Source of the DNA: CAYURP01 sp964447175
Lineage (GTDB): Bacteria; Zixibacteria; MSB-5A5; SM23-73-2
DNA: 20,070 nt
Direction of reading: 5' to 3'
Assembly: GCA_964447175.1 (NCBI GenBank)
Contig: CAYURP010000051.1
Span: forward strand, 1 to 20,070
Shown: piece after piece, positions 7,974-16,093 of the stretch
How positions within the stretch are numbered: position 1 is the first letter of the stretch
Layout: each line of letters begins with the position of its first letter
Made by a program: the position numbers and the translations under genes
Notes under the pieces: generated by a model
The model's input: the letters and a program-made list of their open reading frames with translations, nothing else
Database searches by the model: none
Told to the model about the DNA's origin: nothing

Positions 7974-9359
7974 ATGCCTTATGATAAAGTAAAGACTGTT
8001 TTTGTGTGTCAAAAATGCGGAAGTTCTTTCCCTAAGTGGATGGGAAAATGCCCTGATTGTAACTCCTGGAACAGTTTAGTCGAGGAAAGGCTCTCAAAAA
8101 AGCCCAGGGGCAGGTCCCAGGAAAAACCTTTTCAAGGTCCAATTTCTCTGGACAGAATTGAGCTTAATGAGGAAATCAGGATAAAAACTCAGATTTCGGA
8201 ACTTGATCGGGTGCTGGGTGGAGGAATGGTTAAAGGCGGAGTGGTTCTGGTAGGAGGAGACCCGGGAATAGGCAAGTCCACTCTCCTTTTAGAGGTGGCA
8301 GAAAAGGTGGCTCAAGGGAAAGGCAAGGTTTTATATGTAACCGGAGAGGAATCAGCCACCCAGATAAAGCTTCGGGCAGAAAGGATGAAAATAAACTCAT
8401 CTCAAATTCAGGTATTGACTGAAACCGATCTTTATGTTATATTAAGCGTGTTAAAAAGGGAGCTTCCGGTTCTGGCAGTGATTGACTCGATTCAGACCAT
8501 GAATTCCCAGGAGCTGGAGAGTGTCCCGGGATCAATCAGCCAGATAAGGGAGTGCACAGCACAGCTTTTAGCTTTTGGTAAGGTTTATTCTTGTTCCCTT
8601 TTTTTAATCGGTCACGTGACCAAAGAGGGAGCAATAGCTGGACCCAGAGTGTTGGAGCATATGGTGGATACGGTTTTATACTTTGAGGGTGACAAAAATT
8701 ATGCCTACCGGATATTAAGAACGGTCAAAAACAGGTTTGGACCCTCAGGAGAGATCGGGGTATTTCAGATGGATGAAAAAGGATTAAAGGAAATAACCAA
8801 TCCCTCGCAGGTCTTTTTGTCCGAGAGAAATAAAAATCTCTCTGGTTCGACCGTGGTCTGTGCCATGGAAGGGACCAGACCCATTCTCCTGGAAGTCCAG
8901 GCTCTGACCTCACCCACCAGTTATGGTATGCCCCAGAAGGTAGCTTCAGGTGTGGATTATAAAAGATTGGCTTTGCTTTTAGCTGTTTTAGAAAAAAAGG
9001 TGGGGATTAATATAGGCACTTTTGATGTTTTTGTCAATGTGGCCGGCGGAATCCGGGTAGAGGAGCCAGCCATAGACCTGGGAACTCTGCTTGCCATCGT
9101 CTCGAGTTTTAAAGATATGCCGGTGGATCAGAACACGGTGGTGATCGGAGAGGTAGGTTTGGATGGGGAAGTCAGAGCAGTAAGCCACATCCAGCCCAGA
9201 ATAAAGGAAGCCCAAAAGCTGGGATTTAAAAGGTGTATAATCCCCAGGGGTAATAAGAAAAGCTTAAACCAAAGATTTGAAATTGAGAACATTGGAGTGG
9301 GGGAGATCAACGAAACCATCAACTTAGCGTTAACCCACAAATCACGGGAGGAGCTGTGA
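7974..9359 (+). CDS. radA: DNA repair protein RadA
   Basis: RecA-related ATPase that promotes branch migration and processing of recombination intermediates. An N-terminal C4 zinc finger uses C12, C15, C26 and C29. Walker A is GGDPGIGKS at 94-102, and the RadA-specific KNRFG motif is at 252-256. The C-terminal third is the Lon protease-like domain (FDVFVNVAGGIRVEEPAIDL, GEVGLDGEVRAV) without protease function in this family. Length 461 matches the family. The chosen ATG places the zinc finger at the usual distance from the N-terminus, although the only ribosome-site-like sequence (AAGGAA) is rather far upstream. It overlaps the next gene by 4 bases. Confidence 0.96.
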   Translation: MPYDKVKTVFVCQKCGSSFPKWMGKCPDCNSWNSLVEERLSKKPRGRSQEKPFQGPISLDRIELNEEIRIKTQISELDRVLGGGMVKGGVVLVGGDPGIGKSTLLLEVAEKVAQGKGKVLYVTGEESATQIKLRAERMKINSSQIQVLTETDLYVILSVLKRELPVLAVIDSIQTMNSQELESVPGSISQIRECTAQLLAFGKVYSCSLFLIGHVTKEGAIAGPRVLEHMVDTVLYFEGDKNYAYRILRTVKNRFGPSGEIGVFQMDEKGLKEITNPSQVFLSERNKNLSGSTVVCAMEGTRPILLEVQALTSPTSYGMPQKVASGVDYKRLALLLAVLEKKVGINIGTFDVFVNVAGGIRVEEPAIDLGTLLAIVSSFKDMPVDQNTVVIGEVGLDGEVRAVSHIQPRIKEAQKLGFKRCIIPRGNKKSLNQRFEIENIGVGEINETINLALTHKSREEL

Positions 9360-9655
9360 GACTCAAGATTCAAAAATCGCTTTCGCGGGGGGAATACTTC
9401 GTTTCCTTTCAAACTGCTGGTTTCAGCGAGGAAGAGAACGAAAAGATAAATAAATTTGGAGTGCCCCAGATAGATTTCAGCACCGATGGATTGGGCGAGC
9501 AAAACGTGGAAAGCCTGGATATATCTCTGAAATTTGATACTCAGGAACACGCAGAAGAGACCATGGCTCGGGTGCAGAATATGATCCGGGAGAAAATGGA
9601 GGAATTGAGAGCGAAAGTGGACACTTTCAGCGGAGAGGAAATCATAGAGTTATAG
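9356..9655 (+). CDS. Unrecognised 99-residue protein overlapping radA
   Basis: I do not recognise a family. The GTG start overlaps the radA stop (GTGA) and is preceded by GGGAGGAG at 9346-9353, so translation is probably coupled to radA. The stop is one base before the next gene. The protein is acidic and soluble, with no signal peptide, membrane segment or cysteine. The N-terminal half looks like beta strands (LKIQKSLSRGEYFVSFQTAG, then a FSEEENEKINKFG turn). The C-terminal half has a helix rich in Glu, Met and Arg from about residue 63 to 88. Its position inside a tight radA-flavin reductase run supports a real gene. A DNA repair role would be a guess from position only. Confidence 0.75.
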   Translation: MRLKIQKSLSRGEYFVSFQTAGFSEEENEKINKFGVPQIDFSTDGLGEQNVESLDISLKFDTQEHAEETMARVQNMIREKMEELRAKVDTFSGEEIIEL

Positions 9656-9656
9656 C

Positions 9657-10232
9657 ATGGCTAAAAAACTTCTTAAACCTCAGACCCTTCTTATCCCCTT
9701 GCCCGCATTGATGATCAGCTGCCAGCAGGGTGATGATAAGCCCAATATAGTTACTGCATCCTGGGTCGGTGTCTGCTGTTCTGAGCCCCCCATGCTCTCT
9801 TTGGCTCTTCGCAAATCGAGGCATTCCCATTCCATAATAGAAAAATCCAGGGAATTTGTGGCTAACCTTACCACCGAGGATCTGTACATGGTGACGGATT
9901 ATTGCGGAATGGTTTCAGGAAAGGATGTGGATAAGTTCAAGGAGACCCAACTCACACCGATCAAGGGGGCTGTGGTCAATGCCCCCTTAATAAAGGAATG
10001 CCCTATTAATATAGAATGTGAAGTGCGAAAGGTGATCGAGTTAGGCTCCCATGATCTTTTCATTGGGGAGATTGTAGCAGTGCACGCTGACCCGGATTAT
10101 CTGGATGAACACGACTGCCCGGATCTGAATAAATTCAGACCCTTGATCTACTGCACAAAAGTTCAGGAATACTGGGGCGGTTTGTGTGTCCGTCTGGGCA
10201 AATACGGGCTGAGCAAAAAAGAAAAAGATTAG
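9657..10232 (+). CDS. Flavin reductase-like FMN-binding protein (DIM6/NTAB type)
   Basis: Resembles the split-barrel flavin reductase-like family, which binds FMN and often acts as an NAD(P)H:flavin oxidoreductase or a flavin carrier. Seen: the NIVTASWVGVCCSEPPMLSL block early in the protein, RKSRHSHSII, REFVANL, and the SGKDVDKF motif near residue 90, all in the family order. At 191 residues it has the usual single-domain size. It begins one base after the 99-residue gene, with no strong ribosome site of its own, suggesting coupled expression. The substrate cannot be told from sequence. No partner monooxygenase is adjacent. Confidence 0.85.
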   Translation: MAKKLLKPQTLLIPLPALMISCQQGDDKPNIVTASWVGVCCSEPPMLSLALRKSRHSHSIIEKSREFVANLTTEDLYMVTDYCGMVSGKDVDKFKETQLTPIKGAVVNAPLIKECPINIECEVRKVIELGSHDLFIGEIVAVHADPDYLDEHDCPDLNKFRPLIYCTKVQEYWGGLCVRLGKYGLSKKEKD

Positions 10233-10278
10233 AACGTGTCCAACGTAGAAAGCTCTTGACTTAAAATTGGTTTTATAA

Positions 10279-11451
10279 TTGACCAATTCTTTTTTTAAGT
10301 TAATAAAAAAGGATAAAAGCACCTCTGCTCGAACGGGTGAAATTTCCACCTGTCATGGAAAGTTTCAAACTCCCGTCTTCATGCCCATCGGGACTCAGGG
10401 ATCGGTGAAAACCCTTTCCTCTGAGGATCTGAAAGACGTGGGGGTGCGGGTTATTCTGGGTAACTCCTACCATCTCTATTTAAGGCCCGGTCATAAGCTA
10501 ATACTGGAGGCGGGCGGGCTGCATAAGTTCATGAGCTGGGATGGTCCCATCCTCACCGACAGCGGAGGCTATCAGATCTTCAGTTTGAATCCTCTGGCAA
10601 AAGTAACCCAGGAGGGAGTGAGATTCCAGTCTCACTGGGACGGCTCCTATCATTACTTCAATCCGGAAAAAGTCATTGAAATCCAGAGAGCTTTAGACAG
10701 CGATATTATAATGACTCTGGATGAATGTGTTTCCTATCCTGCTTCCTTGCAGCGGGCACAAAAGGCCTGTGAGTTCTCTTTGGATTGGGCCGAGAAGTGC
10801 AAAAAGGAGCATCAGAAATTCAATTCCCAATCCGATCTGGGAACTCCTCAGGCTTTATTCGGCATAATTCAGGGAAGCACCTATCCCCAACTTAGAGAGA
10901 AATGCGCCAGGTCGATAATGGATCTTGATTTCCCGGGATACGCCATGGGAGGACTTTCCGTGGGTGAGCCCAAAACCACCACGTTTCAAATCGTAGATAT
11001 GCTCTGCCAGATTCTCCCCCGGGACAAACCCAGATATTTAATGGGAGCCGGAACCCCTGCGGATTTAGTCCGGGCAGTGGAAAAGGGAGTGGATATGTTT
11101 GATTGTGTGCTACCCACCAGAAATGCCAGAAACGGGATGGTTTTCACCAGAAAAGGAAAGCTTCCCTTGAGAAATGCCGAATTCGCCTCGGATTTTTCTC
11201 CCATCGATCCGGACTGCGATTGTGTCACCTGCAAAAATTACACCCGAGCTTACATCCGGCATCTGATCCAGGTCGGGGAGATAACCGGATTAAGGTTAGC
11301 TACCCTGCACAGCCTTCATTTCTATATGCGTTTGATGGAAAAGATAAGAGAAACCATAAAAAACGGTGATTTTACCCAGTGGAAGGATAATTTCCTGGCG
11401 GAGTACGGATCTGAAAACGAGATCTTTGGGGAGGGGAGAATGGAGAGTTAA
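10279..11451 (+). CDS. tgt: tRNA-guanine transglycosylase
   Basis: Exchanges guanine-34 of certain tRNAs for the queuosine precursor preQ1. Family marks: TPVFMPIGTQGSVKT, GNSYHLYLRPG, the general acid/base Asp in DSGGYQIFSL, FGIIQGS, GGLSVGEPK, and the nucleophile D275 in FDCVLPTRNARNG. Zinc ligands are C313, C315, C318 and H344. Length 390 is normal. The start is the only candidate in this region, a TTG at 10279 with no obvious ribosome site; the next in-frame ATG would delete conserved residues. It follows the flavin reductase by 46 bases. Confidence 0.95.
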   Translation: MTNSFFKLIKKDKSTSARTGEISTCHGKFQTPVFMPIGTQGSVKTLSSEDLKDVGVRVILGNSYHLYLRPGHKLILEAGGLHKFMSWDGPILTDSGGYQIFSLNPLAKVTQEGVRFQSHWDGSYHYFNPEKVIEIQRALDSDIIMTLDECVSYPASLQRAQKACEFSLDWAEKCKKEHQKFNSQSDLGTPQALFGIIQGSTYPQLREKCARSIMDLDFPGYAMGGLSVGEPKTTTFQIVDMLCQILPRDKPRYLMGAGTPADLVRAVEKGVDMFDCVLPTRNARNGMVFTRKGKLPLRNAEFASDFSPIDPDCDCVTCKNYTRAYIRHLIQVGEITGLRLATLHSLHFYMRLMEKIRETIKNGDFTQWKDNFLAEYGSENEIFGEGRMES

Positions 11452-11502
11452 GTTTATTTACAAATAAAACCAAAGTGGATCGGGTAAATATTATTAAAAG
11501 AT

Positions 11503-11508
11503 AGGAGG
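11503..11508 (+). promoter_or_regulatory. Strong ribosome binding site of yajC
   Basis: AGGAGG, 5 bases upstream of the yajC ATG at 11514. It fixes the start and stands out against the weak sites of most neighbours. Confidence 0.8.
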
Positions 11509-11513
11509 CTTAA

Positions 11514-11831
11514 ATGTTTGAAGTCGCCCACGCCATGTCAGCGCAGGGTGGTCAGGAGGGCGGAGGGATTCTGGTCTGGTTGCCCTGGATTTTGATCTTT
11601 GTCGTATTCTATTTCCTTCTGATCCGTCCCCAGCAGAAAAAACAGAAGGAACACCGAATGCTTCTTGATTCCTTAAGAAAAGGGGATCGGGTGGTCACCT
11701 CCTCAGGTATGTTCGGAACCATTGTGGGAATTAACGAAAAGGAGAATATTGTGGTTCTGAAGGTAGGCGAAAACGTTAAAATCGAATTTCTGAAAACTTC
11801 CATTGCCGGAAGGATCAGTAAAGAGCAATAG
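11514..11831 (+). CDS. yajC: Sec translocon accessory subunit YajC
   Basis: Small inner-membrane subunit that associates with SecDF in protein export. A glycine-rich N-terminus is followed by one membrane segment (about residues 20-38, LVWLPWILIFVVFYFLLI), the diagnostic RPQQKKQKEH stretch, then the soluble domain with KGDRVVTSSGMFGTI. Length 105 is typical. Its position after tgt is the classic arrangement, but secD and secF, which normally follow, are not here: def comes next after 21 bases. Confidence 0.94.
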   Translation: MFEVAHAMSAQGGQEGGGILVWLPWILIFVVFYFLLIRPQQKKQKEHRMLLDSLRKGDRVVTSSGMFGTIVGINEKENIVVLKVGENVKIEFLKTSIAGRISKEQ

Positions 11832-11852
11832 GAAACATCAAGTTCGGAAAAA

Positions 11853-12365
11853 ATGGCTATTATCAGAACATACGGCGATCCCATTCTGAGAAAAAAGTCA
11901 GAGGAGGTCAAAAATATCGATGGCGAGGTTAAAGATCTAATAGAGGATATGATCAAATCCGTAAAGGTTTCCAAAGGGATCGGGTTAGCAGCTAATCAGG
12001 TGGGCCAGGACAAAAGGATTTTTGTAGTGGATCGTTCCCACTTGGATCTAACCGAAGAAATCGTGGTGGCTATAAACCCGGTGATTGTGGAAGTTTCTGA
12101 AAAACAAACCGGGGAGGAAGGATGTTTATCCATACCCGGAACTTTTGAACAAGTAGCCCGTCCGCTTAAAGCTACAGTTAAAGCCCTGAATCTGGAGGGA
12201 AAGGAGTTTGTGATAGAGGGAAAGGAACTTTTAGCCCGGGTTTTGATCCACGAGATGGATCATCTCGATGGAATACTGTTTATCGATCATCTAAGCCATA
12301 TAAGAAGGAAGCTCCTCTCTAAAAAGCTGAAAGAAATCGCTGATAAAAGGGAACGGATTTATTAA
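11853..12365 (+). CDS. def: Peptide deformylase
   Basis: Metalloenzyme that removes the formyl group from nascent N-terminal formylmethionine. All three motifs are present: GIGLAANQ at 42-49, EEGCLSIP with the metal ligand C91, and HEMDH with H133, E134 and H137. Length 170 is typical. It is paired with fmt downstream, the opposite half of the formylation cycle, after a 67-base AT-rich gap. Confidence 0.96.
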   Translation: MAIIRTYGDPILRKKSEEVKNIDGEVKDLIEDMIKSVKVSKGIGLAANQVGQDKRIFVVDRSHLDLTEEIVVAINPVIVEVSEKQTGEEGCLSIPGTFEQVARPLKATVKALNLEGKEFVIEGKELLARVLIHEMDHLDGILFIDHLSHIRRKLLSKKLKEIADKRERIY

Positions 12366-12432
12366 AGTTTTATGAAAACAGTTTTTTTGATTATTTCCTA
12401 AATCCTGATCATTTGAAAAAATTATATATTGT

Positions 12433-13365
12433 ATGAGAATTATTTTCATGGGAACACCCGAATTTGCCATTCCCAGTCTGAAATCAATACAAAAGTCAAA
12501 ACACCAACTTTTAGCCGTGGTCACACAACCGGATAAACCCAAAGGAAGGGGGAAAAAACTTACCCCATCACCTGTTAAGGAGTTCTGCCTGGAAAACCAG
12601 TTAAAGGTCTTAACTCCAATAAATCTTAAATCAGAGAATTTTATCTCAGAGCTTAAGGATTTAAATCCGGATCTCATGGTGGTAGTAGCTTTTCGCATCC
12701 TGCCTGAAATGGTTTTTACCATTTCCCCTCTGGGAACCATCAATCTTCACGCTTCGCTTCTCCCCAAATACCGAGGAGCAGCCCCCATAAACTGGGCTAT
12801 ATTTAAAGGCGAAAAGAAAACCGGATTAACCACCTTTTTCATCAAAAAAAAAGTGGATACCGGAGATATTATCCTGCAAAAAGAGACAGAAATCAAACCT
12901 GATGAAACCTATGGCGAGCTTTCCCAAAGATTATCCGAAATTGGAGCAGAACTTATACTTAAAACCATTGATCTGATCGAAAAAAAAGAGGTTAAGCTCT
13001 TGATCCAGGACGATAAAGAGGCAACCCCAGCCCCCAAGATAACTCCAGAGCTTTGCAAAATAGATTGGTCCGGATCCGCTGCGGAGATCAAAAATCTGAT
13101 AAGAGGTTTATCTCCTGCACCAAGTGCTTATACTACTTATCAGGGAAAAATCCTGAAGATTTTCAAAGCTCAGGTGATAAATGACACCCCTTATTCTGAA
13201 GGTTCCGGAGAGGTTGTCTCCGCTGATAAAAACAAAGGACTTCAGATTAAAACCTCAAAGGGCATACTGAGAATTCTGGAACTTCAACCACAGAACAAAA
13301 AAAGAATAAAAGGTGAGGAGTTCTTAAGAGGCTACAGGATAAAAGTCGGGGATAAATTGGAATAA
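12433..13365 (+). CDS. fmt: Methionyl-tRNA formyltransferase
   Basis: Formylates initiator methionyl-tRNA using 10-formyl-tetrahydrofolate. Family marks: MGTPEFAIPSL at the N-terminus, the loop KPKGRGKKLTPSPVK, catalytic N104 and H106 in NLHASLLPKYRGAAP, and D142 in KVDTGDII. The C-terminal OB-like tRNA-binding domain follows (IRGLSPAPSAYTTYQGK). Length 310 is normal. No Shine-Dalgarno site is visible before the ATG. The DUF116 gene starts 4 bases after the stop. Confidence 0.96.
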   Translation: MRIIFMGTPEFAIPSLKSIQKSKHQLLAVVTQPDKPKGRGKKLTPSPVKEFCLENQLKVLTPINLKSENFISELKDLNPDLMVVVAFRILPEMVFTISPLGTINLHASLLPKYRGAAPINWAIFKGEKKTGLTTFFIKKKVDTGDIILQKETEIKPDETYGELSQRLSEIGAELILKTIDLIEKKEVKLLIQDDKEATPAPKITPELCKIDWSGSAAEIKNLIRGLSPAPSAYTTYQGKILKIFKAQVINDTPYSEGSGEVVSADKNKGLQIKTSKGILRILELQPQNKKRIKGEEFLRGYRIKVGDKLE

Positions 13366-13369
13366 AAAG

Positions 13370-14137
13370 ATGAAAGATACTTCAAGATTAAATAAATCGG
13401 TATTTCTTTTCTTATCCATATTAAGTCTGGTAGTACTCATCTTTTTAGTATTCTTTTTCTGGTATCTTACCTCCCCTCGAATTATTGAGATCAGCAGATT
13501 TTTGGCGATAATCATCCAGATAACTTTAGCTTTGTTTGTGATCACAGTAAGTGGCGGGCTGTTTCTCATCGTTTTATCCTCCATAACTGAAAAGGATTTC
13601 CTTTTTCCTCACGGAGAAAAACAGATCACCTTGAAAGTGCTTTTTCCCATAAATCTGTTCATCGGGAGGTTCTTTGGCTGGTCCAGGGACAAGGTGCGGC
13701 AGTCCTTTGTGGCGGTTAACAACTCCCTTTTCAAAGCCACTGCCAACAGAATAAAGAAGGGCAGGCTTCTGATTTTACTCTCCCAGTGTTTGCAAAACTA
13801 TGATTGTCCGCACAAGGTTACAGTCAATTTTGAAAACTGCAAAATGTGCGGAAAATGTCAGATAGGAGAAATAGTAAAAATAGGCAAGCGTTATGATTTA
13901 GCCCTCTCCATTGCCACCGGAGGGACCTTAGCCCGCAAAGTGGTAGTGGACACCAGACCTACTGCCATTGTGGCTGTGGCTTGCGAGAGGGACCTCACCT
14001 CCGGAATTCAGGATGTTTATCCCATTCCGGTTTACGGGATATTGAATCAAAGACCTTATGGTCCCTGTGTTAACACCAGGGTGGATCTTGAAAAAATCGA
14101 AAAGATTGTTGAGCTTATTTTAGATGGAAGAAAATAA
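13370..14137 (+). CDS. DUF116 domain membrane protein
   Basis: Function unknown. The N-terminus has two membrane segments (about residues 9-31 and 40-66). A soluble cysteine-rich region follows, with C140, C146, C157, C160 and C163 (the last three as CxxCxxC in NCKMCGKCQIG), then C205 in VACERDLTSGI and C233 in GPCVNTRVD. The order of these blocks matches DUF116 proteins as I know them. The cysteines suggest a metal or iron-sulfur site on a membrane-anchored domain, but this is inference. It begins 4 bases after fmt and its last 14 bases overlap rng, so it is co-expressed with both. A DUF116 gene beside fmt is also found in some deltaproteobacteria as far as I recall. Confidence 0.85.
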   Translation: MKDTSRLNKSVFLFLSILSLVVLIFLVFFFWYLTSPRIIEISRFLAIIIQITLALFVITVSGGLFLIVLSSITEKDFLFPHGEKQITLKVLFPINLFIGRFFGWSRDKVRQSFVAVNNSLFKATANRIKKGRLLILLSQCLQNYDCPHKVTVNFENCKMCGKCQIGEIVKIGKRYDLALSIATGGTLARKVVVDTRPTAIVAVACERDLTSGIQDVYPIPVYGILNQRPYGPCVNTRVDLEKIEKIVELILDGRK

Positions 14138-15647
14138 TTTAAAAAGAGACATTATAATAAACATCTCGGAGTTCGAGACCCGTCTGGCAATCCTGGAGGA
14201 TTCCAAGCTGGTGGAACTCTGGGTGGAAAGGCCCGAAGCTGAAAGAAGGATCGGCGACATATACAAGGGGATGATCAAATCCGTTTTCCCGGGAATGCAG
14301 GCTGCCTTCATCGATATCGGACTGGAAAAAAACGCCTTTCTGCACGTCTCGGATCTGGGCATTCCTCCTGATCTCTGGGATGAAAAGGCTTTCCACAGGA
14401 AAAGAAAGCCCCACCAGAAAATTGAGAACGTTTTGAAAAAAGATCAGGAGATCCTCATTCAGATCATAAAGGAATCCCTGGGCACAAAGGGTCCCCGGGT
14501 TTCATCCCAGATTTCTCTACCGGGTAGGTACCTGGTTTTAGTTCCGGGCGAGGACCGTTTGGCTGTGTCCAGAAAGATAAAGGATCCCGGGGAAAGGAAA
14601 AGGTTGAAAAGTCAGGTTTCCGAACTGAAGCCTCGGGGTTTTGGTATAATAATTAGAACAGTGGCTGAAGGAAAAGAGAAAAGGGAGTTCAAGTCTGACA
14701 TCAAGATGCTGGCTAAAATGTGGCATAATATCAAAAAGAAAGCTGAAAAGAAAAAAGCACCGGCACTGATTCATGAAGATATTGGAATGATCTCCGGCAT
14801 AATGAGGGACACTCTATCACCCCAGGTAAATGAGGTGGTGGTGGATTCCAAATACGAATACAAAAAGTTACTCTCCTATCTCAGGTCCATTGCTCCGGCT
14901 TATCGCTCCCGGGTAAGACTGTATAATAATGAAATTCCCATCTTTGACTTCTACAATATCGAGCCGGAACTGGAGAAGATGCTGTCTCGCAAGGTCTGGC
15001 TGAAAAAGGGAGCTTACATTGTAATTGACCAGACCGAAGCCATGGTCACTATCGATATTAACACCGGAAGATTCGTGGGCAAATCCAACCAGCCCCAGAC
15101 CATTCTGAATGCCAATCTGGAGGCAGCCAAGGAGATTGCCCGGCAGATCAGGCTTCGGGATATCGGGGGTCTGATAATAATTGATTACATCGATATGGAA
15201 TCCCGGGAGGACAGAAGAAAAGTATACGATGAGTTTAAAGCTGCCTTGCGAAGCGACCGATCCAAATACAGCATCCTTCCCATATCCGACTTCGGCTTGA
15301 TCGAGATGACCCGGGAGAGAACCAAACCCAGTTTCATCTTCACCTATTCAGATCCCTGTCCCTGCTGCGGTGGAACCGGCAGGGTCATCTCTGCAGAGAC
15401 CCAGGCCGCAAAGCTCGAACGCTGGTTCAAAAGAGCCAGAATCCTGACAGTGGACAGAGAATATAATCTGATAGTATCCGAGGAACTATACAAAATTCTC
15501 ACCGAGGGCAGAAGAAGTCGAATCAAAGGGCTACAAAAGCAGTTAAGATTAAGGATAGACGTTACCAAAGACCCCTCCCTCCCTCCTGAGGGGTATAAGA
15601 TTTTAACTAAAGAAGACCTTGACGTAACAGACAAATTCAAAGTCTAA
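14124..15647 (+). CDS. rng: Ribonuclease G/E family endoribonuclease
   Basis: Single-strand endoribonuclease of rRNA maturation and mRNA decay. An N-terminal S1-like RNA-binding domain (about residues 40-125; GMIKSVFPGMQAAFIDIG, KNAFLHVSDL) is followed by an RNase H-like and DNase I-like core. Magnesium ligands are D311 (VTIDINTG) and D354 (IDYIDM), separated by 43 residues as in E. coli RNase E. The zinc-link cysteines are C412 and C415 (DPCPCCGG). At 507 residues it is RNase G-sized, without the long RNase E scaffold tail. The start overlaps the DUF116 end by 14 bases. This is the last gene of the core cluster. Confidence 0.95.
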   Translation: MEENNLKRDIIINISEFETRLAILEDSKLVELWVERPEAERRIGDIYKGMIKSVFPGMQAAFIDIGLEKNAFLHVSDLGIPPDLWDEKAFHRKRKPHQKIENVLKKDQEILIQIIKESLGTKGPRVSSQISLPGRYLVLVPGEDRLAVSRKIKDPGERKRLKSQVSELKPRGFGIIIRTVAEGKEKREFKSDIKMLAKMWHNIKKKAEKKKAPALIHEDIGMISGIMRDTLSPQVNEVVVDSKYEYKKLLSYLRSIAPAYRSRVRLYNNEIPIFDFYNIEPELEKMLSRKVWLKKGAYIVIDQTEAMVTIDINTGRFVGKSNQPQTILNANLEAAKEIARQIRLRDIGGLIIIDYIDMESREDRRKVYDEFKAALRSDRSKYSILPISDFGLIEMTRERTKPSFIFTYSDPCPCCGGTGRVISAETQAAKLERWFKRARILTVDREYNLIVSEELYKILTEGRRSRIKGLQKQLRLRIDVTKDPSLPPEGYKILTKEDLDVTDKFKV

Positions 15648-15688
15648 ATTTTAGGTTCTTCACCAAAAGAGTTGCTAAAGACGGGTGG

Positions 15689-15707
15689 CCCACAGCTGTG
15701 CTGTGGG
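15689..15707. repeat. Perfect 8-bp hairpin after rng
   Basis: CCCACAGC (15689-15696) pairs with GCTGTGGG (15700-15707) around a TGT loop. The bases after it are only weakly T-rich (GATTGTTGGTT), so it is a poor intrinsic terminator by sequence. It may still slow or end transcription after rng, 41 bases upstream. Confidence 0.5.
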
Positions 15708-15773
15708 ATTGTTGGTTAAAGCAGGGTGTATGATCCTTTGTGCTTTACCTTCTTGAAAAAAATAGCAGGTTCT

Positions 15774-15836
15774 TTGAACTCACCCCCTTTTATTCCCCCT
15801 CTCTTAGAAAGAGAGGGGGTTAGGGGGTGAGTTTAA
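15774..15836. repeat. Large two-tier palindrome, REP-like
   Basis: The outer arms 15774-15788 and 15822-15836 pair over 15 bp with one G.T. The inner arms CCCCCTCTCTT (15795-15805) and AAGAGAGGGGG (15809-15819) pair perfectly over 11 bp with an AGA loop. The arms are strongly strand-biased, C/T on one side and G/A on the other. The form suits a dispersed intergenic repeat or a non-autonomous mobile palindrome; it could also act as a bidirectional transcription barrier. Confidence 0.65.
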
Positions 15837-15976
15837 CGAGACTTTTTCTTATCAAAAATTACGACAACTAAATTGGAGAAGAAATAAATCTTCAAACTTC
15901 TTCACACTAAAAAAAGGGGCTGTAGTTCTATTGAATATGCTGTAGCTAAAATCTCTTCAAAATTTACTAAAAATAA

Positions 15977-16010
15977 TTGACAAAAAAGGTAAAAATATTA
16001 TTTTTATTGT
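15977..16010 (+). promoter_or_regulatory. Possible promoter of the propeller gene pair
   Basis: TTGACA at 15977-15982 is a perfect -35 hexamer in an AT-rich stretch. The -10 is unclear: TATTAT at 15996 is too close (13 bases) and TATTGT at 16005 is too far (22 bases). The position, about 85-115 bases before the first paralogue and after the repeats, is where a promoter is needed. Weak support. Confidence 0.3.
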
Positions 16011-16081
16011 AAATAGAGGCAAAAGAATTTTGGGAGAGGATTTAATCAGGGGTGAGAAGGATTTGAAACTGATTCAATTAT

Positions 16082-16087
16082 AGGAGG
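16082..16087 (+). promoter_or_regulatory. Ribosome binding site that sets the start at 16094
   Basis: AGGAGG, 6 bases upstream of the ATG at 16094. The frame could also open at a TTG at 16088, but that codon abuts the site, so the ATG is chosen. Confidence 0.75.
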
Positions 16088-16093
16088 TTGAGG

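Larger units (their letters stand above)
15648..16093. other. Gene-free spacer with two palindromes and a possible promoter
   Basis: A 446-base stretch between rng and the first propeller gene. It holds the hairpins listed at 15689-15707 and 15774-15836, then an AT-rich region with a perfect TTGACA at 15977 and an AGGAGG before the next gene. I see no open frame with gene-like features and no RNA gene. It marks the boundary between the GC-richer core genes and the AT-richer paralogue pair. Confidence 0.7.

Noticed and set aside
10256..10279. TTGACT followed by TATAAT, looking like a strong promoter before tgt
   Set aside because: The spacing is only 12 bases, against about 17 expected, and the start point would fall inside the tgt coding region.
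11103..11369. An 88-codon plus-strand open frame inside tgt
   Set aside because: It lies out of frame across the catalytic and zinc-binding region of tgt and has no features of its own.
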